From Candidatus Dojkabacteria bacterium UBA2022 (GTDB lineage: Bacteria > Patescibacteriota > Dojkabacteria > SC72): a stretch of 64,000 nt of DNA. A model generated the notes under the pieces. The model saw only the letters and a list, made by a program, of their open reading frames with translations, did no database searches and had not been told where the DNA came from. This document shows positions 1-9,661 of this stretch, one piece after another (the first letter of the stretch is position 1; each line of letters opens with the position of its first letter). The stretch is taken from positions 11,753 to 75,752 of the forward strand of contig DDBW01000020.1 in NCBI GenBank assembly GCA_002335495.1, in the 5' to 3' direction. Both the position numbers and the translations under genes were made by a program.

Positions 1-464
1 TTGAAGGATATAAATGCACGGCTGAATCATGTATTGGTAGTAATTTCGCAATCCTCCCTGGAAAAGGATACGTTCTTAAAACTTCCAAAAAGGGATCATT
101 CACAGTTTCTGCCTACAACCTCAAATCGGCTATCCCTCTTAACCTATCAGCAGGTTGGAACCTAATAGGAGTTCATGGATATAGTAGTGCATATACAGCT
201 AAATCCTTAATTAATTCTATAAATAAAGTTGAAGGTTTAACCGCAGATAATGTATCTTGGTATCCAACTTCCAAAGGAAGATATGAAGGACTACAGGTTA
301 CAGAAGGGGTCGAGTATGGATTTGATTTCCCAATCAATCCAATGAATGGATATTTTGTAAGAATTAAGAAGTTTACTCCAAAGGATGAAGCTTGTAAGTC
401 TATTATCTGGCATGACGGTAATGATCTTAACGGAACCTGTGGAGACTCTAAATCAATATTTTAA
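1..464 (+). CDS. C-terminal part of a surface protein (5' end outside window)
   Basis: The frame is open from base 3 to the TAA at 462-464 and the start lies upstream of the window. About 153 residues are visible. They include a pattern of the type AGWNLIGVHGYS followed by an alternating beta-rich stretch ending in NGYFVRIKKF, then a short tail with two cysteines. I have the impression that such domains close large exported proteins of CPR bacteria, but I cannot name a family. It lies directly upstream of membrane and secretion genes in the same direction, which fits a cell-surface role. Function unknown; coding status is confident. Confidence 0.75.
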   Translation, partial: EGYKCTAESCIGSNFAILPGKGYVLKTSKKGSFTVSAYNLKSAIPLNLSAGWNLIGVHGYSSAYTAKSLINSINKVEGLTADNVSWYPTSKGRYEGLQVTEGVEYGFDFPINPMNGYFVRIKKFTPKDEACKSIIWHDGNDLNGTCGDSKSIF

Positions 465-483
465 TTATAATTAATAAATACAA

Positions 484-795
484 ATGGAAACTATACCCGC
501 CTGGTACTGGATGCTTGTTGTTACAGCTTTGACCGTAATGGTCTGTCTAATATTGTACTATGTTGCAATGTTAGTAAAAGAATCTACCAGAACAATGGTA
601 GAAGTTAGAGAGACTATAGGAGACTCTAGAAAAATAATTCAATCTTCGACTAAAATTGTAGAAGATGCCTCAGAGATTGTCGCTTCTGTTAAAGGCACTG
701 TAGATGAATTTAATAATTCTGTTGTAGAACCTGTAAAAGGGATCGGGGATACTCTAAAAGGAGTTCTCTCATTCATTAGAGGTATTGTTGGCTAG
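484..795 (+). CDS. small single-pass membrane protein, DUF948-like
   Basis: A 103-residue protein with one transmembrane helix at about residues 7-30, followed by a long amphipathic helix with regularly spaced Val/Ile (about 35-90). This is the layout of DUF948-type anchored coiled-coil proteins of Gram-positive bacteria. The helix is probably exposed at one membrane face. It starts 20 bases after the preceding surface-protein gene and may be co-transcribed with it. No Shine-Dalgarno is visible before the ATG, only an A/T-rich stretch. The role is unknown; family assignment rests on architecture alone. Confidence 0.6.
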   Translation: METIPAWYWMLVVTALTVMVCLILYYVAMLVKESTRTMVEVRETIGDSRKIIQSSTKIVEDASEIVASVKGTVDEFNNSVVEPVKGIGDTLKGVLSFIRGIVG

Positions 796-808
796 TCTCC
801 TAAAGTAT

Positions 809-837
809 TTGTATAACAGAATTATATTTTGTAATAT
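809..837 (+). promoter_or_regulatory. candidate promoter of the Fn3 gene (leaderless)
   Basis: TTGTAT at 809-814, a 17-base spacer, and TAATAT at 832-837 precede the ATG at 844 by exactly six bases. Transcription would then start at or next to the start codon. The -10 box matches the consensus at only four of six positions, so this is weaker than the fmt, queA and trmD cases. Confidence 0.4.
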
Positions 838-843
838 GTATCC

Positions 844-2487
844 ATGTATATAACTCCTCGTCAGAGAAAGAAAAATATTACAACGACAATTATTCTCGCC
901 GTCGCCATCCCTTTTACAGTTGTTGCTGCATACTTTGTTACTCAGTTAATGATCGGAGCTGCTGGAGAAACTGACCCCAAGAATGTTGTTGTGAGTAACG
1001 TAACCTCTAACTCAATTACCATCTCATGGTCTACCGATGCCGACGCCACTGGATCTGCTATTGTTAAAAAGGGAGGAGTCGATAGCAAGCCATATCTGGA
1101 TATAAGAGGAAGCGACAGAAGAAAAACTCACTATGTAGAAGTTACAGATCTTGAACCAAATGTTGAATACTCCTTTACCATTATTTCGAATACCACCAAA
1201 TACACAGATGAAAAGGGTAGTGCATTCAAATTTAAAACTACCCCAATTACAGGAGAAACTCCTGTCCCACAACCCGTTTTCGGCGGGATCACAGGCTCAA
1301 CTTCAAATGATAATATTGCTTACGTCATGATTGATGGGAATTCCAATGTGTATCCTGCTTCTGGAGTTGTGAATTCTTCTGGCAATTGGATTATTGACCT
1401 CTCTGGTCTCCGGGACGGTACAAACTCACTTGTTAAGGTTGAAAAGGATACTAAGCTTCTTGTTGTCATAAGGGGGAAGGATAATACGGGTGCGAAAGTT
1501 GCGGGTACGTACAATGATCTTTTCGATGTTGATGGGAAACTTAAGGACTCTTCTAAGTTATCAATGGGGACTTTATCAAATGTTTCCTCCCTATTTCCGG
1601 ATAAGTCTGTAATTACGAGGGTTGTCGCGTATACTCCTCCAACTCCTACCCCGACTCCCACTCCAACGCCGACACCTACCCCTACACCCACGCCAACTCC
1701 TACCCCTACACCAACCCCAGAAACTCGACAGTTTAGAATTGTTCAGGATGTGAAATGGGTTGTTATTTCTGGTACAAATGTAAATGGAGATGTTACAGAA
1801 GAACCTACTGTTGTAACGGGTAAAGAATCTATTCAAGTTACAAATTTAACCGATACGGGCTTTACTGTTATCTGGTTAACTGCAGAAAAACAAGCCGGAT
1901 CTATTGTTTATGGGACCACGGAGGATTCTCAGATTACAACTGCAAATGATGAAAGAGATGGTCTTCTTGAAAAGAAAACGTACTACGCCCACAGCGTAAA
2001 AGTTACAAAGTTACAGCCTGAAAAGAAATACTACTTTAAAGTTAAATCTGGAGAGCAAACGCTGGATAATGCTGGTAAGGCATTTGAAGTTACTACTCAT
2101 AAGACGCTAAGTAATCCTCCTGAGTTTAAAACTATTTCGGGGAAGATTAATAATCTTGTTGGAGATGCCGTTGTATTTGCAAGAATAATCAATAAAGATA
2201 CGAGCGGAAGCGTTGGTAATTCTTCGGTAACGTCTGCGGTGGTAGATGAAAACGGTAACTGGATTGCTACATACGGAGATATGCGAAATGAGAGTGGTGC
2301 CGAGTACTTTAATCCTTCTGAATCAGACGTTATGGAAGTCAAACTTATGGCTTATCAAAATTCTTCTACGGTCTCTGAAAGCATGAAGAATATTGACTCC
2401 AAAACTATATCTATTGATCTTTCCAGCTCGTCTTCAGTTCGAGAGATTATTAAGGTTGCTAGATTAGGTAACTACGGGGTTAAATAA
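844..2487 (+). CDS. membrane-anchored fibronectin type III protein
   Basis: A 547-residue exported protein: basic N-terminus, transmembrane anchor at about 13-36, Fn3 domain at about 47-133 (ISWSTD, LEPNVEYSF), a beta-rich module (about 145-235, NSSGNWIIDLSG), a Thr-Pro linker (267-292), a second Fn3 domain (about 330-418, LQPEKKYYFKV) and a second beta-rich module (NGNWIATYGD). The two halves are paralogous, so the protein is an internal duplication joined by the Thr-Pro spacer. It probably projects from the cell surface for adhesion or host contact, which is an inference from architecture. It precedes a Cys-rich exported protein and a VirB6-like protein, suggesting part of a secretion or pilus-like locus. 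No Shine-Dalgarno is seen. Confidence 0.8.
   Translation: MYITPRQRKKNITTTIILAVAIPFTVVAAYFVTQLMIGAAGETDPKNVVVSNVTSNSITISWSTDADATGSAIVKKGGVDSKPYLDIRGSDRRKTHYVEVTDLEPNVEYSFTIISNTTKYTDEKGSAFKFKTTPITGETPVPQPVFGGITGSTSNDNIAYVMIDGNSNVYPASGVVNSSGNWIIDLSGLRDGTNSLVKVEKDTKLLVVIRGKDNTGAKVAGTYNDLFDVDGKLKDSSKLSMGTLSNVSSLFPDKSVITRVVAYTPPTPTPTPTPTPTPTPTPTPTPTPTPTPETRQFRIVQDVKWVVISGTNVNGDVTEEPTVVTGKESIQVTNLTDTGFTVIWLTAEKQAGSIVYGTTEDSQITTANDERDGLLEKKTYYAHSVKVTKLQPEKKYYFKVKSGEQTLDNAGKAFEVTTHKTLSNPPEFKTISGKINNLVGDAVVFARIINKDTSGSVGNSSVTSAVVDENGNWIATYGDMRNESGAEYFNPSESDVMEVKLMAYQNSSTVSESMKNIDSKTISIDLSSSSSVREIIKVARLGNYGVK
1642..1719 (+). repeat. in-frame hexamer repeat encoding a (Thr-Pro)13 linker
   Basis: Thirteen consecutive ACN-CCN units encode alternating Thr and Pro (residues 267-292 of the Fn3 protein). 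Third positions vary between units, so the peptide repeat is kept by selection and is not a recent slippage product. Such linkers are rigid, extended and often glycosylated in surface proteins. Confidence 0.9.
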
Positions 2488-2525
2488 TAGAGTTTTATAC
2501 TCAATTGTTGTACAATATCGACTAG

Positions 2526-3983
2526 ATGGTAAAAGTAATGTCAAGGCACAATCCGTTATTATATCTTATCGTAATAGTCTCGTTTAGCGTTTTATCCGCT
2601 TTAGTTGTCGATGCCCTGAACTCCGATCGTAAAGTTATTCAACAGGTTAATGCTGCTGCCTCTATAAGCACAGAATCAACTACCGAACTTACAAGAATCT
2701 CCGCTCCTGTACCAGTTGAAGTTGAAGAGAGAGAGGCTGATGTAACCGCCCTCCCAATTCAAGCCTATACTGAGGTTGATATTAAATACAATGAGGATGG
2801 GACCGCTAACGTTGAAGAGGTTTTGGGCTGTGGTGTAAATGGTAGTGAAACTGGATGTACATCTGGTCCAAGCATCTACTATCAACCAATCTGTTCGAGA
2901 AGTGATGTTAGCATAACGGTTGGTGACGGACAGGAAGTTGGTAGCACTGGTAATGGCGTTAAGGTAACTAAGAACTCTGTGATTGAAGTGTGGAAAGTTA
3001 CTGTCCCTATGGCCCTCCTTTCGGGTAGTGAATATGTGAAAGATAGTAGGATGGCGATTCAGGATGCAGATGAAGGATTTCAAGGTACCTTTAAGCCTGC
3101 CTATGATGTGATTACTGATTATGAAGCAAGGGCTTACTGTGTGCCTGGAGTTGACTGTGATGACTTTGATGAAGGTATTGCTTCTGGTCCAATGGGTCCG
3201 TACTGGGTGAATGTGCATGCCGAGCTTGAAGCTGAAGCGACAAATGCCCCAGCTCCCGATAAGGCTACAATTACTCCTAGACTGAACTCGGCCTGTCCTG
3301 ATGTTCAGAGATCGAAGCCAAATCCGATTAAGTCTAACCGAAAAGGTATGTTTGTAGAAGCTAATTATCAGTTGCCAGGTCAGCATGCTTTCGGTAGAAA
3401 CTTTAGTTCATTAGTTTGTATGAAGTCTGCTGGAGTAGAGACTTCTAATCATGCGGCTTGTCTTGAAAAAAGAACGTCATTTAACTTCCTGGTTTACGCA
3501 ATCGTTCAAATCGAAGATTGGATTGACTGTACTATTGGAAGATATAATGAAGAAACTAAGGAATGGCAAGCTCCTGATCCAGAACTTTGTAAAGAAAGCG
3601 TAATCACTAACTTGAAAATTGACGGTCTTTTCGGATCGACATTTAAGTGTGTTAGAAATCACTGTGCAAGTAGGTATATGGATCTTTCAAGACAAGGAAC
3701 AAAGCCTCCGGGAGTTGCTCAAGCTATGGCCCCTGAAGGTTTAACCCCTCTTTATAATCAACCTGTTGTTGAACCTTTCTATGTGAGTACACCTTGTATG
3801 GTTAGAGTTGATGGTATACACTTTGTGGATATTCCTTGTATCTGGGATATGAGTGTTTATGAAGCTGATTATCAGAGGCAAAAACAAAACGCAGTCCCAG
3901 GCTCAGAAGATATGCCTGCTACTTTCGAGGAGTATTGGAAGATGGTAGAAGAACAGATAAAGAATAGAGGTGAAAAGTGTTAA
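2526..3983 (+). CDS. exported cysteine-rich protein of unknown function
   Basis: A 485-residue protein with an N-terminal hydrophobic segment (about 10-31) that could be a signal anchor, then a soluble region with about 17 cysteines, many in short pairs (CVPGVDC, CVRNHC). This suggests a disulfide-stabilised extracellular domain. No known family is recognised. Its place between an Fn3 surface protein and a VirB6-like channel protein suggests a structural part of a surface or secretion apparatus. ATG 2526 has no Shine-Dalgarno; a TACAAT box ends nine bases before it, so the leader could be only two or three bases long. A second in-frame ATG lies at 2538. Confidence 0.7.
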   Translation: MVKVMSRHNPLLYLIVIVSFSVLSALVVDALNSDRKVIQQVNAAASISTESTTELTRISAPVPVEVEEREADVTALPIQAYTEVDIKYNEDGTANVEEVLGCGVNGSETGCTSGPSIYYQPICSRSDVSITVGDGQEVGSTGNGVKVTKNSVIEVWKVTVPMALLSGSEYVKDSRMAIQDADEGFQGTFKPAYDVITDYEARAYCVPGVDCDDFDEGIASGPMGPYWVNVHAELEAEATNAPAPDKATITPRLNSACPDVQRSKPNPIKSNRKGMFVEANYQLPGQHAFGRNFSSLVCMKSAGVETSNHAACLEKRTSFNFLVYAIVQIEDWIDCTIGRYNEETKEWQAPDPELCKESVITNLKIDGLFGSTFKCVRNHCASRYMDLSRQGTKPPGVAQAMAPEGLTPLYNQPVVEPFYVSTPCMVRVDGIHFVDIPCIWDMSVYEADYQRQKQNAVPGSEDMPATFEEYWKMVEEQIKNRGEKC

Positions 3984-4015
3984 TTATTTTAAGTTAATTT
4001 AAATATTCATAGTTT

Positions 4016-5515
4016 ATGTCAGTAGTATCAAGTTTGTATTCTCGTATTAGAAGGGTGAACTCTAAAGTTGTAGTTACTAAAACTTTAAATATCCTTACTC
4101 TCTTGCTTGTAATGTATATGTCCTTTAACACTCTTAATACGTATGCGATTAGTGCTGAAGAAATTATGAATACAAAAATCGATATTCAGGAGAGTTATAA
4201 AGACGCTGAAGCAGTAAACTCTGCTGCTGCAAAGGATACTGGTCCTAACTTACATAAAACTAGCTACTTAAACACTCTTGCTGGAGCTTTTACAGGTGTA
4301 TCAGTTTTTATGGGAGTAGAAGTGTTTACTAATTCAGAATCTGTTATGAATGATCCCGAGATCAGCCCTCTTTCAAAAAGAGGATTGCTTGGTTATTCTG
4401 ATGATGCTGTTATGGCTTTATATCAAAATCAGCCAAATATAAATGTCCCTCAGCACATGGCGAGACAGTGGATTCCTGGGTATGATCAAAGCGCTCGTTC
4501 AACTATTGCTGCTGAGGATGGATACGACTTACTCGTTTCCACTGGTGTCGATCAGATGTGGGAACAAATGAGAATGATTGCATACATACTTTTTGTAATC
4601 GTTTTGATGGCAGCTGGATTCATGATTATGTTTAGACAAAAAATTGGTGGGCAACTAATGGTTACGGTATTTAATACTTTGCCAGGAGTTGTAATTGGTC
4701 TTGTCACAGTGACATTTAGTTTCGCAATTGTCGGTTTCGTTTTGAATATAGGCATGTTGCTGGTTAATGTAATTGCAGCTTTACTCGATCCATCGGGACA
4801 GAGTCTCCTCTCTATAAACGGCCCTTTCAGTCTTTTGAGTTTAAAAAATATCGGTGGATTTATAACGGAGTCTAGTCAGGCTAGATCCTTTACGATTGGA
4901 AGTTCTTCGTTGATTGCTGTCTTTATGGGCTCTATTGCTGCTATTTTTCAAGGGGCTGGATTGTTAGCTACTGGCGCTGGTTTAGGCCCTGTTATTGCGG
5001 TTGGTATGATTGCATTTTTTATAATAATCCTTTTTATAGCTTTTGCGGTACTTTGGGCATCAGTAAAGGTATTTATAACTGTTTTGACGGCTTATATAGG
5101 TATTATAATTGATACGGTCTTAGGGCCTCTTTATCTTGTAGCTTCTGCATTGCCTGGTAAGGGATATATAGGAGGTGATTGGTTTAAGAGAATATTAAGA
5201 AATACACTTGCTTTCCCAGTTGTCTTTTTCTTTGTTAACTTGGGTGGATATATCCTCAAACAAGAAATTGATTTTTCGTTCCCATCTGGTTTAGTTGGAG
5301 CTGAAGGTAGCGGTGTAGATGCTGCTCTTACGGATGGAGTAGGTTGGTTCTTAAAGGCCTCACTTACTTTGATCCTTTTCTTTGTTGCAGCAGAATCACC
5401 TAAGTTCCTTACTGATATTCTACCTACTAATGGTGGAAAAGGAGCTGAAGCTGTTATCGGAGGAACAAAAGCTTCTCTTAGTAAAATCCCTCTCATCGGT
5501 GGCTTCTTTGGTTAA
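4016..5515 (+). CDS. VirB6/TrbL-like polytopic membrane protein
   Basis: A 499-residue protein with an N-terminal hydrophobic segment (about 22-44), a soluble loop, then a cluster of hydrophobic helices from about residue 185 to 470 interrupted by short Gly-rich loops. This is the layout of VirB6/TrbL components of type IV secretion or conjugation systems, which form the inner-membrane channel. The conserved-looking core starts at MWEQMRMIAYILFVIV. It is followed 24 bases later by a large protein with a LytM wall hydrolase, a common partner of Gram-positive type IV systems. The VirB4 ATPase is not in this window. Assignment is by topology and context. Confidence 0.6.
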   Translation: MSVVSSLYSRIRRVNSKVVVTKTLNILTLLLVMYMSFNTLNTYAISAEEIMNTKIDIQESYKDAEAVNSAAAKDTGPNLHKTSYLNTLAGAFTGVSVFMGVEVFTNSESVMNDPEISPLSKRGLLGYSDDAVMALYQNQPNINVPQHMARQWIPGYDQSARSTIAAEDGYDLLVSTGVDQMWEQMRMIAYILFVIVLMAAGFMIMFRQKIGGQLMVTVFNTLPGVVIGLVTVTFSFAIVGFVLNIGMLLVNVIAALLDPSGQSLLSINGPFSLLSLKNIGGFITESSQARSFTIGSSSLIAVFMGSIAAIFQGAGLLATGAGLGPVIAVGMIAFFIIILFIAFAVLWASVKVFITVLTAYIGIIIDTVLGPLYLVASALPGKGYIGGDWFKRILRNTLAFPVVFFFVNLGGYILKQEIDFSFPSGLVGAEGSGVDAALTDGVGWFLKASLTLILFFVAAESPKFLTDILPTNGGKGAEAVIGGTKASLSKIPLIGGFFG

Positions 5516-5539
5516 ATCTAATAGTGTGAAAATTATAAA

Positions 5540-8500
5540 ATGGCTGGAAAGAGGAAAGATAAATATGAAAACGCTTTGCAGTCTATTTCTGACTTCATAT
5601 TCAAAAATTCTGGTAAACGGGTAAAAGTTAAGCCCGGAAAAATTTCAGGGGCGTCTGGTACAGATCAGATGGCAAAAGCTCTTGCTGAAATTGCCTCCAA
5701 ACCTGGGCTATACATAAGTGATTCATTGATGAAGTCAATTAATGAGACGATTGGTAGTCAGGCTTTGCTTCAATTTTATGTTGATCAACTGAACGAAGAA
5801 AAACATATAGGTGCTGATAAAAATGAAGGGCGTTTTAGAGTCCGAGGTTTTGAAACCGCTAATGTTATTGCTAACCCTAGGAAATACGTAAAGAGTATTT
5901 TCGACAAAGCTAAGGCAGAAAGAGAATGGGCAAGTAAAGTTGGAATGGCAGGCTACATTGACGGCGCAGCTGCCCTTTTATGGGCTAAAAAACAGGGCTT
6001 AAGTTGGCAGGAAGGAATGAAGATGTTTTCTGCTGCCAACTACGACTTACAGCCTATCCATAGGGAGGATGCTCATAAACTTATGGCTGAAACAGCTGGC
6101 TATCAAAGTTTCAAAGACCGTAAGAAAGCAGAGGAGGCTGGTAAGGACCTTTATTCAGCAATTAATAGCTCTGCTTTAACACGTGGGGGTAAAGTTAGTA
6201 CTGCTAGTGGTGCTTTAGGCAATGACTTCATGCAGACTCTTTCTCCTTCGGAAAGAAAACTTCTAAAAGATGGTATGGATGCTCTAAGTGCTGGGCAAAA
6301 ACTCCCAGATGTTACGAGTAGATCTAAATTTGATGATTTACTTAAGCGACAGGCCCAGTTTGGAAAGCCTGGGGATAAATACTCAGGTCGTTATAATGCG
6401 ATCCAAGGGCAACTAAAAAAACTTGAAGTCTCACCTGGTGTAAGGAAGTACACAGATTCTGAGGTAGACGCTATTTTAAAAAATTATGTTGAATCTCGGG
6501 ATATCTCAAAGCTTGATCTTACGGGTGCTGAGTTCAAAAACTTAGATAAATATGCTGGTCTTAATCCTACAACGTATAGAAGGCTCCTGATGAAAAATAT
6601 TGATGCAAAGTTAAGGGTTATGGATCCTGTGAAAGACAAGGATGAAATGAAAGCTCTTACTACTTCAATGGGTGTTATAAGTTTGTGGCAAAGGGCATAT
6701 GGAGGACCTGTCCCAGAGGATTATGCTGTTTTGATGGATAAAGTTAAATCAGAGATGGGTAATCCCTCTACCTCTTCTGGACGAAAAGCTGAGCTTCAAA
6801 AAATACTCGACCAAATTAATAAAGAGAATAACGCCATTGGTGATAGAACAAATCGTCTTGGGGCATATACGGGTGTCTCAGATATACCTAAAATCGGAGC
6901 TCTTCGTAAAGATCTTGCCAATTATATAGGAATTGAGAAAGAGTTTTGGGAAGGTAAATTTAGAGAACTCTCGGATCTCCGTGCAAAAGGAACTATCACT
7001 CCAGATCAGGAACGTGAACTGGCTAAAGTAGGGCGAAGGCTTTCTTTGCTTTCTGTTGAACAAGATGGACTTAGAACACTACCCTGGGCGGGAGCGCGTA
7101 TTACAGTAGGGCAGGTGTCAAATATGTTCAGAGCGTATAAGAATATATTTCAAGGTGGACCAGGTAGCATGCTTATGAACGGAATGTTCTGGGTTAGTGA
7201 TGCGGCAGGTCCTTTTGCACCAGGAGCTATGGGTAAAATTAAGCTTATGTCACGTAAATTTGAAAATGGTCTTATTACTGAGGCCGTTATGCCTACTATG
7301 CGAGGAGATATTCACCCCTCATATGCGCAACTTACTGCTCTTTACTATCTCTCTCCCGCTAGTTTGCTTAAAACTTTTTTCTTTACAGGAGAAGGTTGGG
7401 CATATATGGGACATATTAAAGAAAGTGGAGCCAAAAATCTCCTAAATCATTATAAAAAAGATATTATCGGAGTTTTGGGAATTACGGAAGATGCTTTTAA
7501 CGAATCGATGTCGAAGAATTACCTAAATATTGTAGATCAGCTTAAGGGAAGTACTAATCCTCTTATAAAGAAATTTATTGGTAGGGTCGAGTCCCTCTCT
7601 AATGCCGCTGAGAAACTTGCATCGAGGGTGGATTTTTATAATCGTTACCTTTACGGGCCTTATAGTAAGATGGCATCAAATATAAACCAATGGATAATGT
7701 CGCGAGTAGGTCGTTTGTTGAAAGGTAGGATTCAAAGCGAGATGTGGAATAGTGCTGTTGATAAGTTTGTTGCCGGTGCAATCGGTCTTAAACAACTAAT
7801 CTATTATGGAGTAGAAGCGGTTTTGCAGGCTGCTAATATCACCGTTAGTGGAGGAGCTTTGAGTATGTTGGTCGGATTTGTTTCTTACGTAGTTACTGAA
7901 GGCATTTATAAATTCGCACAGCCTATTCTTGAAGTTTTAGCAGGAATTTTCTCTATGTTTGGTATTTTACTCTTTGCCTTGATACTGTTTTTGGTAGGAG
8001 CCGCGAATGGAGCCTTCTCCAGGAAGTCAGATCCATATCGTGCATACTACCCTGGCTCTGCTATTGCCTGTACTACCTACAACCCCCATGCAGGCATGTA
8101 CCCACCTCCTCCTGATGACGTTCCTAGTACAGGATACCCACCATCTGATTCAAGCTGTCCATTTACCTTCACTCCAGCTATCTGTACACAAGGAGATGGA
8201 GGAAACAGCTCTAGCTACCACCAACAAACAAAGGCAATTGACATTGGAACTAACTCTGTTCCCGTTAATGAAGATGTCTGGCACGCCCCAGCAGATGGAA
8301 AGATTACCAAATTCCAGGCTACCAACATATGTCAGGGAACTGGAAAGAACTATGGAGGATGGTTAGTCTTCCAAGATAACAGTGGAAATGTATATACACT
8401 ATTACACGTAAAAGCCCTTGCCCCAGTTGGAGCTGTAAAGAAAGGAACTGCAGTCGCTATTACCCAAAGAGACCTCACTCCAGACGGATGGTGTTGGACT

Positions 8501-8602
8501 GGACCTCACTTCCACCTCCATGTAACATCAAATGGAAGTTATGTTGATTCTGAAGACTGGTATAGAAATAAATTGAAGTGCAGCTTCTCTGTATGTCCAT
8601 AA
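5540..8602 (+). CDS. large membrane protein with C-terminal LytM/M23 peptidase domain
   Basis: A 1020-residue protein. Residues 1 to about 750 are mostly helical and soluble with no recognised domain. Two or three transmembrane helices follow (about 770-825), then a Pro/Gly-rich linker and an M23 (LytM) domain from about 885 to the end. The zinc ligands are visible: H894 and D901 (HQQTKAID) and the HFHLH motif with H990, H992 and H994. The domain should cut peptide cross-bridges of peptidoglycan. Next to a VirB6-like gene, it probably clears the wall for a secretion or conjugation machine. Codon choice shifts in the last 560 bases toward C-ending codons (AAC, ACC, TAC), so the M23 part may have been acquired separately. 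Confidence 0.8.
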   Translation: MAGKRKDKYENALQSISDFIFKNSGKRVKVKPGKISGASGTDQMAKALAEIASKPGLYISDSLMKSINETIGSQALLQFYVDQLNEEKHIGADKNEGRFRVRGFETANVIANPRKYVKSIFDKAKAEREWASKVGMAGYIDGAAALLWAKKQGLSWQEGMKMFSAANYDLQPIHREDAHKLMAETAGYQSFKDRKKAEEAGKDLYSAINSSALTRGGKVSTASGALGNDFMQTLSPSERKLLKDGMDALSAGQKLPDVTSRSKFDDLLKRQAQFGKPGDKYSGRYNAIQGQLKKLEVSPGVRKYTDSEVDAILKNYVESRDISKLDLTGAEFKNLDKYAGLNPTTYRRLLMKNIDAKLRVMDPVKDKDEMKALTTSMGVISLWQRAYGGPVPEDYAVLMDKVKSEMGNPSTSSGRKAELQKILDQINKENNAIGDRTNRLGAYTGVSDIPKIGALRKDLANYIGIEKEFWEGKFRELSDLRAKGTITPDQERELAKVGRRLSLLSVEQDGLRTLPWAGARITVGQVSNMFRAYKNIFQGGPGSMLMNGMFWVSDAAGPFAPGAMGKIKLMSRKFENGLITEAVMPTMRGDIHPSYAQLTALYYLSPASLLKTFFFTGEGWAYMGHIKESGAKNLLNHYKKDIIGVLGITEDAFNESMSKNYLNIVDQLKGSTNPLIKKFIGRVESLSNAAEKLASRVDFYNRYLYGPYSKMASNINQWIMSRVGRLLKGRIQSEMWNSAVDKFVAGAIGLKQLIYYGVEAVLQAANITVSGGALSMLVGFVSYVVTEGIYKFAQPILEVLAGIFSMFGILLFALILFLVGAANGAFSRKSDPYRAYYPGSAIACTTYNPHAGMYPPPPDDVPSTGYPPSDSSCPFTFTPAICTQGDGGNSSSYHQQTKAIDIGTNSVPVNEDVWHAPADGKITKFQATNICQGTGKNYGGWLVFQDNSGNVYTLLHVKALAPVGAVKKGTAVAITQRDLTPDGWCWTGPHFHLHVTSNGSYVDSEDWYRNKLKCSFSVCP

Positions 8603-9660
8603 CAATTGTTGACAACATAAAAAGCATTATAAAAGAGAGACCCATTGTTGCCGTTATGGCTATTGCGGTAGTGGTTCTACTCCTCGTTCTCATTTACAAT
8701 CTTTTCTTTCAAAGAGAGGAAGAAGAAAAGCCTCAAAACGGAAAATACCTAATTGAAACCCCTATGCAGTATGAGGGGAGTCATAGCGTTGTTATTCCAA
8801 AGCAAGTATATGAAGAGAAAACTTTTCCAGATCAGTTACCCATATTCCAGCTGGTAGATACGAACCATTCGTCAGATATTGATAGATTTCTAATTAAAAT
8901 TGGGAAAACAGGTCTAACAAAGGATGTCGTAGGAGACTCTCTGTACTCTTGGATTGGAAGCGATAGTAAGTTGGAATACATCAAATTCCAGCAAAGTCTT
9001 TCATTTACCTTTAGCAACCCATTTACAATTTCTTTGCCTACTCAGTTCGTTGATGCTGATAGCGCTGAGAAATTTTTCTCACAGTTTATTAAAGAGTACT
9101 TTGGTCTCGAATATGAATATACAAATGCCAAAATCTCAACTGAAGGACAAAGGATTGTTTTACAGGTTAATAGAAAAGTTAATGATTACCCCATCTACCT
9201 TCAAAATCATTTCACCTATACCGATACTTTGACCGTAGACGCTGATGGAAATGTATACTCCGGATCTCTTACCTTGTTCGATTATAATTCTGCTGAGAAA
9301 GAAGATATTAAACTTGTGAAGGTCCCAAACCTTTCTCAATTAATGTCTAATCCATCATATCCAAAAGATCTATTTAAAGGATTTAGTGAAGATCTTCGAA
9401 AAATATTGAGCGAACCGGGGGTTGAACTTTTAGACGGAGCTGACCAGTTAATTGAACTTCCTGAACCTGTGTTTTCAGACGTGAAAAGCATTGAGCTTGT
9501 GTATTATTACTCAAGTGATGCATATAAACAACTTATTCCTATATACAGATTAGAAGCTGAAGGAGTTATTACCTATTTAGGCAAGAATGCTAGGATTCCA
9601 ATAGTAATTTACGCTAATGCCCTTGATCCAGATAGAGTTTATATAGAAAGTGGAGAGTAA
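8593..9660 (+). CDS. membrane-anchored protein of unknown function
   Basis: I chose ATG 8593 over an in-frame GTG at 8578 because it gives a compact overlap (10 bases) with the stop of the M23 gene; the protein is then 355 residues. One transmembrane helix lies at about 15-37, flanked outside by charged residues (QREEEEK). The rest is a soluble, probably extracytoplasmic, alpha/beta region without a recognised motif. Overlap with the preceding gene implies the same transcript and a related job, perhaps an assembly factor of the secretion module. No family recognised. Confidence 0.65.
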   Translation: MSITIVDNIKSIIKERPIVAVMAIAVVVLLLVLIYNLFFQREEEEKPQNGKYLIETPMQYEGSHSVVIPKQVYEEKTFPDQLPIFQLVDTNHSSDIDRFLIKIGKTGLTKDVVGDSLYSWIGSDSKLEYIKFQQSLSFTFSNPFTISLPTQFVDADSAEKFFSQFIKEYFGLEYEYTNAKISTEGQRIVLQVNRKVNDYPIYLQNHFTYTDTLTVDADGNVYSGSLTLFDYNSAEKEDIKLVKVPNLSQLMSNPSYPKDLFKGFSEDLRKILSEPGVELLDGADQLIELPEPVFSDVKSIELVYYYSSDAYKQLIPIYRLEAEGVITYLGKNARIPIVIYANALDPDRVYIESGE

Positions 9661-9661
9661 T

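Noticed and set aside
1320..1836. Long open frames antisense to the Fn3 gene with Val-Gly or Arg-Gly repeats
   Set aside because: They are produced by the Thr-Pro hexamer repeat read on the other strand; no start signals or plausible protein pattern.
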